Notes: generated from the letters alone by a model not told the origin. A DNA stretch of 64,000 bases from Fasciola hepatica (GCA_948099385.1 CANUEZ040000068.1:1775001-1839000), one strand, 5' to 3'. Numbered from the stretch's first letter, positions 33,797 to 46,021 are shown. Translations and numbers: made by a program.

Positions 33797-35185
33797 ATAT
33801 GCGACTGATAATAAAGTCAGAACATCCTGTTTAACTCAATGCCAAACTGTTGTCCATGAATTACCTGTGTGGGGTGCTGATATATTTTCACTCGTGTGGT
33901 TTGCCTTACATGTACAAGACAACCCCCTGCAAGCAGATTTATTCTGTTTTTCCTAATCGTTTGGTACCTGGTGAGAGCAGAGCCCTCCTTTGTAGTGCCA
34001 CGTGCCAACCACTTTTCGGTTATCAAATTTAGACGGTGGTTAGACGTGAGCGGCGTTAAACAATATTCGCACCTTGTTCACTATTGGGCTCGAATTCAGC
34101 GTAAAGAGTGACAGCCATTTTGTGGAGCCGAGGTTAACGTCAGAAACTTTATGGCACTCGGGCATAAAGTTCACTGAGGAAGGACCGGAGAGGGCAGTCG
34201 ATCATGCTTGAGACAAAGCTGTCGGTAGTGTGGGGGGGATATGGCATAGCGAGTATGACGGAACAAGCTGGGTAAGTACATCTGGCGAGGCAGTGATCCC
34301 GGTTGTTAGATGGGACCGAGTGTGGCTATTACTGGGTGGGCCGTTAGATTGGAGGGAGATCGGGAGTTTGTTAGTCGTCTTCTTGCTCAAAACCCTCTAA
34401 AAGGATGTTAACGAAAGTCCCGCTGCTGGTAGATACTGGAGGCTAGGACGTGGAAATAAAAAGAGGGGTAAATGGCCGTTAGATGGGGGAGGAGGAAGAA
34501 ATGGAGTCGTCTCAATTACAGCTGCACCTGCTTAATAAGGACGGTGACTCAGATGCCCTGTTTACATCGGTGTGTTGGTGGGCTCTCACCTGGAGGGGGA
34601 TATGGATTAAAGGTCTGATACAAGTATGCCGGCTAGCGCGGAAATTTGAGGGTGTCGCGTGCTGTGGTGAGTGGCCAGCGTTATAAGAAGACTTGAGTTA
34701 GGCGAATTATGCTGGTGATAAAAAGCTGTTCGTCCATGGTAGAAAGTGTCACTGAGTTGCAGCACAGGTTAAGCGAAACTTCAAAGTTTTCATTTGGTAT
34801 AGAGGACGGCTGTAACGGAAAAGCACGAGGGCTAGTTGTAGTAGCTATAAAAAATTATATCCTGAAGGTGCACAAAGGGCATGACTGTCTGGTGAGAAAA
34901 GTACAACTAGTTAACGGTGGTTGAGAGTTAGGATGAAGGTTGTGAACAAAGTTTTTTCGTCCAATGTGGCACCATATGGTGCTTTACTTTTGGTGCTTGT
35001 GGGTACGTGTGTCACTTGATGGGTGAGTTAGATCTGGTGATAGAATATACATTGCAAGTTCCGCCCAGGTTGGATTTTTGCTGGCCTGTGAGATGTCCTT
35101 GGCACAGCTAATTCGTGCACAGTGGACTGATCAAAGGTGATTGAAACCAAGTGACGGGACGGAGTAGACGTATATGAGGCACTCC
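33797..35185. other. Sequence between BEL copy 1 and the solo LTR
   Basis: No RT, integrase or RNA-gene signals. A minus-strand frame at 35028-35180 (SYTSTPSRHLVSITFDQ and so on) is protein-like and, with a one-base offset, lies on the far side of the solo LTR from the open frame at 35562-36103, so it may be the continuation of that coding stretch. The remaining open frames are short. ACTCC at 35181-35185 is one target duplication of the solo LTR. Confidence 0.35.
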
Positions 35186-35561
35186 TGAAACGAAAGTTTG
35201 AGCAATGCATATCCAAATTTGCAACGGATCCCGAAATCAAAAGACGATTATCCGTGATATTCTACGGTACTAGATTATCGCATGAACAATGACATAAACA
35301 ATATACAAACCTCAATAATACGATCACAAGGACTCAACAACGAGAAACCGAATAGCAGCGTGTGAGCAAACAACACGTGCGTCACGCAGGTCCTGAACAA
35401 GGATGTGCCAAAGTAGCGCTCTGGGAGCGAACAAACAACAATTGGTCCAGAAAAACAACCAGTTCGTAAAGACAAGTCAATAGTGTAGGCAAGTGAGTGA
35501 TGTTAGGACAAACACTGAATCGCGAGGGAAAAAGGGGGATTTTCCACGACCGGCTGTTACA
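35186..35561 (-). mobile_element. Solo BEL LTR, A/B chimera
   Basis: A single 376-bp LTR of the 27-kb family on the minus strand (ends GTTACA at 35556-35561 in plus orientation). It is flanked by ACTCC (35181-35185) and ACCCC (35562-35566), an imperfect 5-bp target duplication. Read on its own strand, the first 100 bases carry type A marks (TGTCCTAAC, TCACTTGCC, ACACTATTGAC), and everything after carries type B marks (TTTCTGGACC, TTCGCTCC, TATTCGG, GTTGTTGAG, TTCATGCGATAATC). The switch falls between about 35456 and 35479. This is what recombination between the 5' and 3' LTR of an A...B element would leave. The terminal 40 bases at the 35186 end have extra substitutions. Confidence 0.93.
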
Positions 35562-36112
35562 ACCCCATGGACGGATTCAGGGTTTCTGGGTACGATGGGT
35601 AGGCCGGTTGATAAAGTCATACATTTATCTCTCTTCGCTAAAGCTTCGGTGGTTGGTAGTAGTGGGTAACTACCCCCGGCGGTAACACCACGGGGAAACT
35701 CTGTATTTCTTGGTGTCTCGCGTATTGGTAGGGGGAGTAAGGTTGAAATGGACATATCAGAGTCAACGCGAAATGCTCGAGACTGAGATCTTGGTGGGCT
35801 TGGTTTTGAATTGACACTGCGAGTAATTTCAGCATCGCCAGAAGGTGGAAGAGTGGATGACTTGGGCAAGACGATTTTTGAAGAGGCTGGACTGATACTG
35901 GCTGATCTAACCAATTCCCCTTGCATTGGGGTTTTGTCTGCAGCAATCTTGATATTCTTGAGCAGGGTTTCCGAAACAATGGTAGGTTGATTCTCAGAGA
36001 ATTCTTTCGCTGGTTTTTTGTCAAGAAATTGAAACAAAAGTGGGCCGGACAAGAGGTGAATTCTCCTCCGCAACCAAAAGCACTGGCAGCGGGGCTGCGT
36101 CACGCCATTAGC
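35562..36112 (-). pseudogene. Coding-like exon candidate cut by the solo LTR
   Basis: On the minus strand a frame of about 180 codons runs from near 36112 to the edge of the LTR. It is rich in Ser, Pro and Lys with even amino-acid use, unlike the simple-sequence frames elsewhere. No start ATG is seen; a stop lies just upstream, and a TTTAAAG at about 36117 could be a splice acceptor. At the LTR the frame enters LTR sequence and soon stops. I recognise no domain; it could be a disordered part of a host protein or of an unknown element. The open length is the main evidence. Confidence 0.4.
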
Positions 36113-39100
36113 ACTTTAAACAGTGTTTCACACTTTCAAAAATGATTTTGTAGGTTATATTGAATACAACATCTTACGAGTTGCTGGTCCCCAAAGCCAT
36201 TTTCAGGACCCTGGCTTCCAAAAGGTGTCCAGCTGTGACTAAATCATGGGCTTAAAATTTTGCAGGAATATCAGAATTATACTTAAGTGTATTCAAACTG
36301 GACAGGGTTTATTCAGCTGGTGAAAGCTGGCTGTTGAGTTCAGGGAGGTCTTGCTCAGTTGTCTCAGCCCCCTTTTGACCCTCCAGAAACTTTAACCATA
36401 CAGACTGTACACGGATTCAATGAAACTTTCGACTCGGCAAGTGCTTCCGGTAGAGTTTTTTGCACGCGCAATTATTGAGGGGTAGCCTTTTGGCTGAAAG
36501 ATTTGCGTTGCTACGCAGACGGCAAATGCTAAAAATAGTGAATATTTTAAGTTCTACAATATGGAGGTTTTTTGAAGGTACACCTAAAATACTGTATTTT
36601 CTGATCAAAGAAAAGTAACTTCGTGGAAATGGTGTTGCCACTTTCAAAGTAAAAGCGGGCGCGCTGGTGGTTCCAGAAGAGAAGACTGCCACCAAGGTGA
36701 TATCAATTGCAGAAAGATACCCAAATGACGTCATAGTTGGTAGTAGACTTAAATTACAACATCACGAAATGGTACAAAATTTTTCTTGTGGACCGATTTT
36801 TCCCTCCATTATTATCCTAAGACGCTGTTTGAAAATTCCTTTCTTAAGGATTCTGAATAAATGGGTAGCCTCAGAATTTTTGTTCAGGGAAAGTCTCCGA
36901 ATTTTTATGGTTTGTAGCAACGCACCACAAAGCTGTTATTTTAAGTACTGCTCCAGGTAGCTTGGTAAAAATTTACCAATTACGGTAAGCAAAACGACGT
37001 GGTATGGTGCCACGGTCCAAGCTACTTCGGTTTTGTCAGCAAGACTGCGGATATGGAGTTTTCTTCCATTCTTTTCACCGTCCCGTAATGGCCGTTGTCC
37101 GTTGTGAGACATGTTAATGAACGTTTGCCAGCTGTTGACTGTTCTTTCAGCCCTACCGTTCTGCGCCCCTCTCCTCCTTTTCCTTGACAGCTTCACGGTC
37201 GGAGAGGAGTTCTTGGAAATTACGGTGGTAAGCTGCCAGTAGATCCTGTAACCACTGTACTCCTGTAAATAGTATATTTGCCAAATAAGTACATACACGG
37301 CTGTGAAAATTGTGTTGTACGTATTACTAGAACGGTTTGGCTCTTTGGTACCGCAATAGTGACTCTATGTATACCTTAGTTATTTCTCCGGCTGGTTTTG
37401 TCCACTTAGCACTTTGCTTTCTCAATTTTAGTTTCTTTGAAATCTTCGACACTCCATTGTTCTCCACAAGGTGTGATAACACGTTTGCTCGTCTTTTGCG
37501 TGTTTCTGTTTGATGGTGCGATTATCCGGCTTCTCTGTTTAAATCTGTTCAGCTCCCTTGCGATGGTACAGTATTATCTGGTCCACCATATATTGGCCCT
37601 AGTTGCTTACCTAACAGCATGGCTTTACAATCTTCTCCCTAATACATGTATTTTCACTCAGTAATGCGTAAAATTGGCTTCGTGGTAGAGAATCATATTA
37701 AATTACAGCAGGAATGAAAAACAAATGCCTAGGAATTCGGATATTATCGAAGTAAGGTCGCAAGGCGAAGTATGCTGACAAAAAACCTTTAAAACAGCAT
37801 CGACGAAAAATGGGGGACGTTATTGGTGCTGACGGATAGGCACTTGAACCAACAGTTCTAATGACTCCTGAAGAAGCGGAGGTGTTATTCCGAAGGGGTT
37901 GCAAGTTATTTTTCAGGGACAGGAAGTGTGCAGATGAAACAGAAATTTCTATTCATCACAAACTTAATACATTATATCCAGCGAGAGGTAGGGGGGAGAA
38001 GCATCAAAGTGGGGTGTAGAGTAGATGCTTATTCACGGAAATTCGGTATAGCAGAGCAATAAGATTTAGTACAAGAGTGAAACAGGATTTACCAAAGGGT
38101 TAAATAGGGTCAGGAGGATAAAAGTGTATTTCTTATGGGTCTGGCGCGCGCCGAAAAGCTAGTATAAGTGGTACAGTTGATGAAAGAATCAGAGCTTAAA
38201 ATAGGCTGAAACAAGTGCACACGGAAGTTTATAGGAGGTTACAGTACACTGAAATTGTGATTGCTTCAGGCACATTGAAAGCTCTTGACCAGGTAGAAGG
38301 TTCAGCAGTCTTTGAGTGGGGTCGGCTGAAAGTCCTGATTGTATAAATAGATGTTACCGGAGATAATTACAACTGGTGGAAATTCAAGTATATTCAAGGG
38401 ATATATTGCTGATCTTTGCAAAAGAATTTGTCGAGTTGGGCATAGAGTGGCTTGCAAGCTGCGAAACATGCGGGGCATATGTGTGGAAAACCCGTCGATG
38501 TACTACGGAAAAGCCTTCTGCAAACCGCTGACCTTTTAGCAGGTACGTCAAGAGGTGTCAACGTGGAAATATATTAGTCTGTGGAAACGGCTGTAGAAGG
38601 TGGCGGCTGGATACTTGCGTAATGGATGTTTAGCAAACAGTGGAGGCACCCCGCGGGAGAGATGACCGGGGTGGCAGCGAGAAGGAGCGGCTGGAGGATA
38701 ACAGCTAAGAGTGCAGTGAACTGCTAGATTTATGTATGGTTGCTCAAGAAATATTAAATGGAAGATGAACAGATCTTGACTGCGTGGCTATGGGGATTAC
38801 AGGGACACTTGGTTTTTTAACGGGGATGATAGAGTAGCTGACAGGTAAGCGTACGTCGGCAGACGAAGGCTGTGTAACGTGGGCCATGCGAAATTGACAG
38901 ACGACTAAAGCTGCACAATGTGTATCGCAAGGGGCTGCAGTTGACCAACCACCGTAAAATAAATTACATCCGTCGGCGACGATGGTGGTAGAGTTCAGAG
39001 GCTGGATACAGAGTCAGTTTCGGTCGTTTGACAAACAAATGACATGTCTGGAGGGATAAAATGGCTACTAGAATAAAGCTGTGATAAAGGTGATGCTGTT

Positions 39101-40435
39101 ATAGGCTACGGTGAGTGTATCATTTCTAATGGCCCCTCTGACGGGTGTGATGCATGACGGTGACGGGGGGCGAAGTTGCGTGGGGAAATATCTAAGCCAT
39201 TTGAGCATGGGGAAAAAGTGAGGATCTGCAAAATCGAGATAAAGCAATATGGAAGCGATCGCTCTGTTTGAAGAAGTGTGTAGACAAACACTAATCACCT
39301 CAATGACTACCGAAGGGCTACGAAAGGACATTTCAGCTCAAGAAGTCATTTGGTGACTGGTGGGGGAATGAACAGTGACGGTAAATATGCCAATAATTGA
39401 ACTGTTTTAGTGAGTTCTAACACGGGGAGCGGACATTACCGCGAATGGGGAATTGGAGTAGACGGAAGTGCAACCCAGGGGTGGCAGGTAATATAGTAAT
39501 TACCCGGATCGGTTGTATTTGCATAAGCAACAACTGCGTGCAGAGAAAACATCTGTGATAAATAAGGATGAAAGCTATTCTCTGTTCCGCACACAGACTG
39601 GCAAATCCCGCCGGGCATGAGAAGGGTAAGATATGAAGTCTATGTTGAGGGCGATCTCGAGGGGAAACCAGTGATAACTGGAAAGGAAGAGAGCGGATAA
39701 CATGTTAGTAGCAGCCTTTTGGAGCAAAAAACAGGAGTTTTGATCCACAAGCGGCCCTAGTGAGTAAGGCTGATCGTTCGCTGGATGCTCGACCTAGAAA
39801 CCACTCCTGAAGGCAGAAGGGACGACCTGTGATTTTAGTTGCACCAGCACATCATCACGGACTCCTTGCACGCCTTATGTGCGCCGGCTAAGGCAGTGGA
39901 TCCGACCTCTGGGATGAGAATGAGTCGTTCAAGTGCGGAGATCAAGCTGTCCAGGTTCTGATGACCGCCTCGTAATAATTCTGGAGAAAGCGGTCGTGTG
40001 ACGGAAGAAAAACAAGTTACATGGAAATTTCAGTGGTTGTACCCAGCAAGAGAAGTTCCAAGTAACAATTCATGAGATGAAGCAGGTGACGATAGTTCTT
40101 TGGGGAGTAGGTTCTGGAAGCAAAGTTGAAGCCGCTGCAGTCTGGGAGTTCTGCCGGCTGTGGGTTCAGAGAGAGACACAGGACAACAACACAATGCGAA
40201 GAAATTAGCAATGACGAAATTAGGCCGTCGTCCAGTTCGGGTTTGGCTTTTGGGATTAAAAGAAAGAGCAGAAGTAAAACGGGACATTTCCAGCGACGAA
40301 TTACCGTAGAGCTTAGTGTGAATTACCGATAAAGCAAGGAGGAGAGGATGAGCAACACATGAGGAGAAAACTTGTGTGTAATTCGCTGGATGGTGAATAG
40401 AAGACCGCATGATATGCCGCGGTTTGTTCATCAGA
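36113..40435. other. Unassigned stretch left of BEL copy 2
   Basis: No confident gene or repeat. A 110-codon plus-strand frame near 36620-36960 begins GNGVATFKVKAG in natural-looking composition, and minus-strand frames at 36417-36734 and 36936-37298 overlap it; I cannot choose between them or name a family. From 37.9 to 40.4 kb only short frames occur. ACAGG at 40436-40440 is the target duplication of BEL copy 2. Confidence 0.3.
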
Positions 40436-40440
40436 ACAGG

Positions 40441-40817
40441 TGCAACAGCCGGTCGTGGAAAATCCCCCTATTTCCCTCGCGATTCAGTGTTTGTCCTAAC
40501 ATCACTCACTTGCCTACACTATTGACTTGTCTTTACGAACTGGTTGTTTATATGGACAAATTGTTGTTTGTTTGCGCCCAGAGCGCTACTTTGGCACATC
40601 CTTGTTCAGGTCCTGCGTGACGCACGTGCTGTCTGCTCACACGCTGCTATTTGGTTTCTCGCTATTGAGTCCTTGTGATCGTATTATTGAGGTTTGTATA
40701 TTGTTTATGTCATTGTTTATTGTAATAATCTAGTATCGTAGAATATCACGGATAATCGTCTTTTGATTTCGGGATCCGTTGCGAATTTGGCTACGCATTG
40801 CTCAAACGTTCGTTACA
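40441..40817 (+). repeat. BEL copy 2, 5' LTR (type A)
   Basis: 377 bp, with all type A marks described for the 5' LTR of copy 1. The third base of the terminal TGTAAC is C here. Private differences are few (for example AGGTCCTGCG where the others have AGGACCTGCG). Confidence 0.95.
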
Positions 40818-40858
40818 ATACTCAATAGATCAACTTGGAACGAGGAAAAACACGCAAA

Positions 40859-42925
40859 ATGCCAAGAAAAGGGTCGAAAACATTGGAATCCGGACAGGAA
40901 GTAATGCGGCAAGTCTCTGGGGAAGTTTTGGGTACATATGATTCTCTAGTTAATGTTAAATCGCCTAGTCCTGTCAGTGCGAGTTCATGTTTTAATGAGA
41001 GCAATATTGATCGTAAGGATGTTGATTTATATAGGCTGAGAATACTAGACCTAGAGCAACAGTTACCATCGGCTAGACTACAGGCGCAGGAAGCAGAGAA
41101 GAAGTGTACACAGAAAGAGCGAGAGCATGAGACCAGTGACTTCGACACTTCCGATAGATCAGGGTGCAATAAGATAGGGAACCCCACGTCGGTCTCCGAC
41201 TACAAACCACCATCGATCGATCTGCCTAGAGTGGAACTAACGGTTTTCGACGGGCGATCTGAGCAATACTGCAAGTTTGTCAAGCAGTTCGAGACGTTCG
41301 TTGAAAATAAGGTAACCGATCCTGGGCAAAGGCTTCTCTACCTGACTCACTACTGCCGAGGCCGAGCAAGAGAAGCTATCGACGGGTGCATCATGCTCGA
41401 CCCAGAACAAGGCTACACAAGATCAAGGAAGATTCTAAGGGACTTGTTTGGCCAACCGTTCAAAGTAGCCCGTAACCTAATAGAGTACGTGATGGTAGAG
41501 GCAAAGAGAACCAAGGGCGAAGTCTACACAATGGCCGACCTGGTGATTAGGATGCAAAACTGCTCAATAGCCCTCGACCATTTAGGTTACAGGGCTGACC
41601 TAGATGCCATGCACACTTTGGAGAACATAGTCCGTCACCTTTCTCCCGAACTACAGGGTCGGTCTGCGAAAGAAGCAGAACGGATAAGCCGAAGCAACAG
41701 AGAAGCTAACTTTGGAGACCTGACCGAATACTTGGACAGGCAAACCAAGATAGCTGACAGCAGGTTCGACCGACTCATCCGGGACGGCAACCGGGAAGAC
41801 AAGCCCAGTACTTCCCGCGCTCAAACCCCTGCACGGGAACATCCAAAATACCAGCCTTGGACCAATGCACATGCCATTTCACGCGACGCTACGACGCAAC
41901 CCAATTGCAGATCCCGTGACGTTAGACACGGCCTACCAGAATGCCCCAAGTTCGGCAACGCCACAACAGACGAACGGTGGGGATTGGCGAGGATTGCAGG
42001 AGCGTGTTTTATTTGTCTCAACATCACTCACCGGGCAGCAGCCTGTAGGACAAGGAACCGATGTGGTTACGAGGGCTGCACGGGCAGACACCATCGGCCG
42101 CTGCATCAGGCGAGAGTAACCTTACCGGAGACGAGTACCATGCCCAGCGTGATTTGTTCAACGTCACGATCTGCCAGTAAACCAGTACGTTTAGGCGTAG
42201 TGGCTGTGGGAGTAGTGAGCTCAGCTGGGGTGGTCAAAGCGCTGGTTTTCGTCGATAGCGGATCCGACACTACTCTAGTGAAAGAGCGGTTTGCCGACAA
42301 ACACCAACTGGCTGAAGGTGCGACGTCGTTAGCAGTGAGCACGGTGGGCGGAACACAGGTAATGACTGCCGGTAGGTTGAGGCTGCAACTCATCTCTCTA
42401 GACACCAACGAGGAAATTGAACCAACGGAGGCATTCACGTTAGCGGATCTCCCCATGCGAGCACCAAGGTCGGTGAACGCAATCTTGACTCAGTGGCCCC
42501 ACCTGCAGGATGTAACCGTCGTAGACTGGGAAGATGATGAGGTGGATCTCCTCATTGGCTGCGACGTGCCAGAGGCGCATTGGGTGCTTGACCAGAGAGT
42601 GGGCGACCGCCAGGCACCTTATGTCGTACGCACGGCTCTGGGATGGATGTTATATGGTCCAGTAGGAGGACGTGGTTCCGTGAATTATTTATCCGCCGAA
42701 ACGGACCGCATAGAGTATCATCTGCAACGGCTGTATGAAAAAGAGTTTCATGACATTGGAGACGAAAGAACGACGTTGTCTCGAGAGGATCACTTCGCTC
42801 TACAAACGGTGCGGCAAGGCACTAAAGGCCTCAAACACAGTTCGAGGTTCCCCTCCCATGGCGCACGTCTGTCGACCCGTGGACCGACGACAGAAATTAT
42901 GTTCTCCAACGATTACTACGACTAA
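40859..42925 (+). CDS. BEL Gag-protease polyprotein, copy 2
   Basis: 688 codons from the ATG at 40859. It has the same domain order as copy 1: coiled coil, DUF1759 Gag domain, BEL zinc knuckles, protease with DSG, and the DLLIGCD and TALGWMLYGP segments. Only a handful of residues differ from copy 1 (for example KTLE for KLLE near the start, and NAILTQWP for NSILTRWP late). The last 26 codons are out of the family frame because of the same 2-nt surplus, near 42839. It is the only complete coding unit of this copy. Confidence 0.9.
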   Translation: MPRKGSKTLESGQEVMRQVSGEVLGTYDSLVNVKSPSPVSASSCFNESNIDRKDVDLYRLRILDLEQQLPSARLQAQEAEKKCTQKEREHETSDFDTSDRSGCNKIGNPTSVSDYKPPSIDLPRVELTVFDGRSEQYCKFVKQFETFVENKVTDPGQRLLYLTHYCRGRAREAIDGCIMLDPEQGYTRSRKILRDLFGQPFKVARNLIEYVMVEAKRTKGEVYTMADLVIRMQNCSIALDHLGYRADLDAMHTLENIVRHLSPELQGRSAKEAERISRSNREANFGDLTEYLDRQTKIADSRFDRLIRDGNREDKPSTSRAQTPAREHPKYQPWTNAHAISRDATTQPNCRSRDVRHGLPECPKFGNATTDERWGLARIAGACFICLNITHRAAACRTRNRCGYEGCTGRHHRPLHQARVTLPETSTMPSVICSTSRSASKPVRLGVVAVGVVSSAGVVKALVFVDSGSDTTLVKERFADKHQLAEGATSLAVSTVGGTQVMTAGRLRLQLISLDTNEEIEPTEAFTLADLPMRAPRSVNAILTQWPHLQDVTVVDWEDDEVDLLIGCDVPEAHWVLDQRVGDRQAPYVVRTALGWMLYGPVGGRGSVNYLSAETDRIEYHLQRLYEKEFHDIGDERTTLSREDHFALQTVRQGTKGLKHSSRFPSHGARLSTRGPTTEIMFSNDYYD

Positions 42926-43688
42926 AAGAACGCTTCATTCGAGACCAGAATCTGTGGGAACGATACGCGGATTTGATGAAGAGAAACGAGGCCCTCGGTT
43001 ACGTTGTAAAGGTGCCTGTTAACACCGACAGCAAAAGGGGTATCTGGTATCTACCTCACCACCCGGTCATCAACCCCAAGAAACCCAAAATACTGCGGGT
43101 GGTTTTCGACTGTGCACCCAAGTTCCAGGGCAAGTCGTAAACGACCGCCTACTACAAGGGCCTGACTGGACCACACCACTGATCGATGTTTTGTGCCGTT
43201 TCAGAGTGGGTAAAGTGGCTTTGTCTGCCGACATTAGGGAAATGTTCCATCAGGTGAAAATTCCGGTAGGAGAACGAGACGCGTTGCGTTTCCTGTGGTG
43301 GGAAGGGAGCTACCGGGACAACGCAGTGGTGAATTATAGGATGACCGTCCACCCCTTCGGAGCCATATCGTCACCATTTTGTGCCAACTACGCCCTCCGA
43401 GAATCAGCGAACAAACATGGCGATCTAGTATATCGGACGGTGGTAGAAAGCGTCAGCAGGAACTTCTATGTCGACGACTACCTTGGGTCATTCGATGATG
43501 TGGAATCAGCTCTAGAGCAGTTCAGGGGTCTGACGAGATTGCTGGAAGAGGGCGGCTTCCATCTAACTAAATGGATGTCGAACGCTTCAGAAGTGCTGAA
43601 GAACATCCCGTACCACGAAAAGGCCGAGAGAGTAAGAGATTTGGACGGCTCTCCACTTCCTATCGAGCGCACTTTAGGAATACAATAG
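42847..43688 (+). pseudogene. BEL reverse transcriptase, copy 2, broken
   Basis: Equivalent to 29526-30367 of copy 1: pre-RT link, TAA at 43138 with the one-base loss, motif A SADIREMFHQV, motif B, and YVDD at 43467-43478. It ends at TAG 43686-43688. One visible residue change from copy 1 is VESVSRNF for VESVIRNF just before YVDD. Confidence 0.9.
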
Positions 43689-44408
43689 GACGCGGAAACG
43701 GACGACCTTGTTTTCGAGCTAAACGTTCCCGAGCTGCCAATAACCCGTCGTGGCATACTATCTGCTGTCTCAAGTTTGTTCGACCCGCTCGGTTTTGTCT
43801 CACCATGGCTGCTACTTGGGAAGATCTTGCTGCAGCGGCTGTGCCGTGAGAAGGTTGATTGGGACCAGTCACTGGACCGAGGGGACCGGTTGGACCGGGA
43901 AGAATTTTTGAACACCTTGAAGAAGTTAGGGGACATGGGGATTCCACGATGTCTGACTCCTGGCCATACGACGCGGACTGGAGAACTACATGCCTTTTCC
44001 GATGCATCCGAAGTCGGTTATGGAGCTGTGGTGTATGGACGACAGTGAACAGGAGATGAACAATATACCACGAGGATCCTGTTCGCCAAAGTCCGCGTTG
44101 CTCCACTGAAGTCGGTCTCAATCCCAGGCCTTGAACTCAGCGCAGCCGTGTTGGCAGTCAGGGTGGTGCAAGCTGTGAAGAGATGTTTCGATCTCTACAT
44201 TTGGTCGGTGAGCTTCTGGACGGATTCAACGATAGTACTTTACTATAATAACAACGTCCGGAGCCGGTTTAGTACTTTCGTTGCTAACCGGCTCACGATT
44301 ATCCACGATGAATCATCCACGCACCAGTGGAATCATGTCAGGTCTGGCGATAATCCAGCCGACCTGTGCTCCCGAGGTGCGAACAACTTCAGGCAACTGG
44401 ACACGTAG
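43689..44408 (+). pseudogene. BEL RT thumb and RNase H, copy 2, broken
   Basis: Same content as 30368-31087: thumb motif FDPLGFVSPWLL and RNase H acidic positions in SDASEVG, LELSAA, WTDSTI and NPADLCS. It is interrupted by the shared TGA at 44046 and ended by the shared TAG at 44406. Confidence 0.88.
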
Positions 44409-46021
44409 ACGAGAGGGCCAAACTTCCTGCAATTGCCCAAACAGGACTGGCCCGTGTTCGAATTAAAAACCCCTACGGAAGTAGAACTGGAGATCAAAGG
44501 CGCAATGATAGCAACCAACGTCGTCGAAGCGTCATCTATTCTATCACAAATGGTCAGGTTTTCTTCCTGGATGAAGACGCTTCGTTCGCTAGTTTGGTTA
44601 ACCAGGTTCAAGAGAAATTTACTAGTCGTGAAAGGGATACGGCCCTCAGGCCGGATACGGGTCGGCCCGTTAAATCCCGACGAGTTACAAGCTGCAGAAT
44701 ACGATGACACAACGCGAGGCTTTCGCCCGAGAACTCAATAGGGCGGAAGAAATGGGACCAACCAATGAAGACATACCATCTCCAAGAGGCGAGCTGAAGC
44801 GTTTAAACCCCAAACTCATCGACGGACTGCTGCGGGTGGATGGTAGGCTGAGAAACGCCCACCTGAGCTTCGACACAATGTATCCTATACTGCTGCCTGC
44901 GAGACAACCTGTAGTAGAGCTAATGATTCAACACGTCCACGCCGTGGATGGACATGCCGGGGAAAGTCACATGACAAGCGTTGAGAGGACGAGAGACTGT
45001 AAAACGCGTAATCCGACGGTGTGTGCAATGCAGGAGACGCAATGCCATAGCAGGCAAACAACTCATGGCCCCACTACCAGAATGCAGGGTGACTACGGGC
45101 TGGTGGCCGTTCAGTGACACCGGGTTGGACTATTTCGGGCCCTTGTGGATCAAGTGCGGGAAAAGATTAGAAAAGCGATATGGATGTATCATGACGTGCA
45201 TGAAGTGACGCGCGGTACACCTAGAAGTCGCACATTCGATGACGACCGATTCGTTCCTACGGGCCTTGCAAAGATTTATCAACCGACGAGGCGTGCCGGT
45301 CGATATATACTCAGATAATGGATCGAACTTTGTGGGCGCTCAACGGGAAATTCAGCGTTGGTACAAGAACATAAACAGAGACGAACTGCAGAAGCGAACC
45401 GTGGCCTACGGCATACGATGGCATTTCAACCCCCCACAGGCCAGCCACCGAGGCGGCGTATGGGAACGCATGATCCGGTCCACCAGACGGAGATTGCTGT
45501 CAATCATGGAGCAGCAGCCACCTGACGACGAGACGCTAAACACCGTCATGACTGAGGTGGAGCGAATCCTGAACAACCGTCCCCTGGTTCCAGTAGTGAA
45601 TGGCGACCCCACCCACCTGGCGCTCACCCCGAACGACTTATTGACGTTAAGGTCGAACGAGAGTTTCCAAGGGCCGGTAAACCTTCGTGGGAGCTACCTC
45701 CACGGATGGAAGCAAGCGAACTATCTGGCCAAGGTCTTCTGGAGGCGATGGCTGCGGGAGTACCTACCGGCTCTGCAGACTCGACAGAAGTGGCTGGCCA
45801 AAACAAGACCATTCAAAGTTGGGGACGTGGTTATGATCGCCGACGAACGCGCACATTTCAGCACTTGGTCTTTGGGAGTAGTTATGGAAACCATCAAAAG
45901 CACTGACGGAATGATAAGAACGGTGAAGGTGAAGACAGCTAACGGAGTGCTCATTCGTGACATACGCAGTATTAGCCTACTCGAGAGCGAAGACGGAGGA
46001 GCTGATAATCCTGAGGCCTAG
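44409..46021 (+). pseudogene. BEL integrase, copy 2, broken
   Basis: Same layout as copy 1: HHCC finger split by a deletion and frame change, core with DTGLDYFGPL, YSDNGSNF and GGVWERMIRS, and open C-terminal 260 codons (45239-46021). In addition an 11-bp deletion near 44706 breaks the link frame that is open in copy 1, so copy 2 has one more lesion. Residues 44654-44881 carry most of the differences between the copies. Confidence 0.9.

Noticed and set aside
36936..37298. Minus-strand frame with QNGRAERTVNSW, recalling the NGxAER motif of Gypsy integrase
   Set aside because: Only this short motif fits; no DDE context, RT or LTRs of that type lie nearby, so chance is likely.
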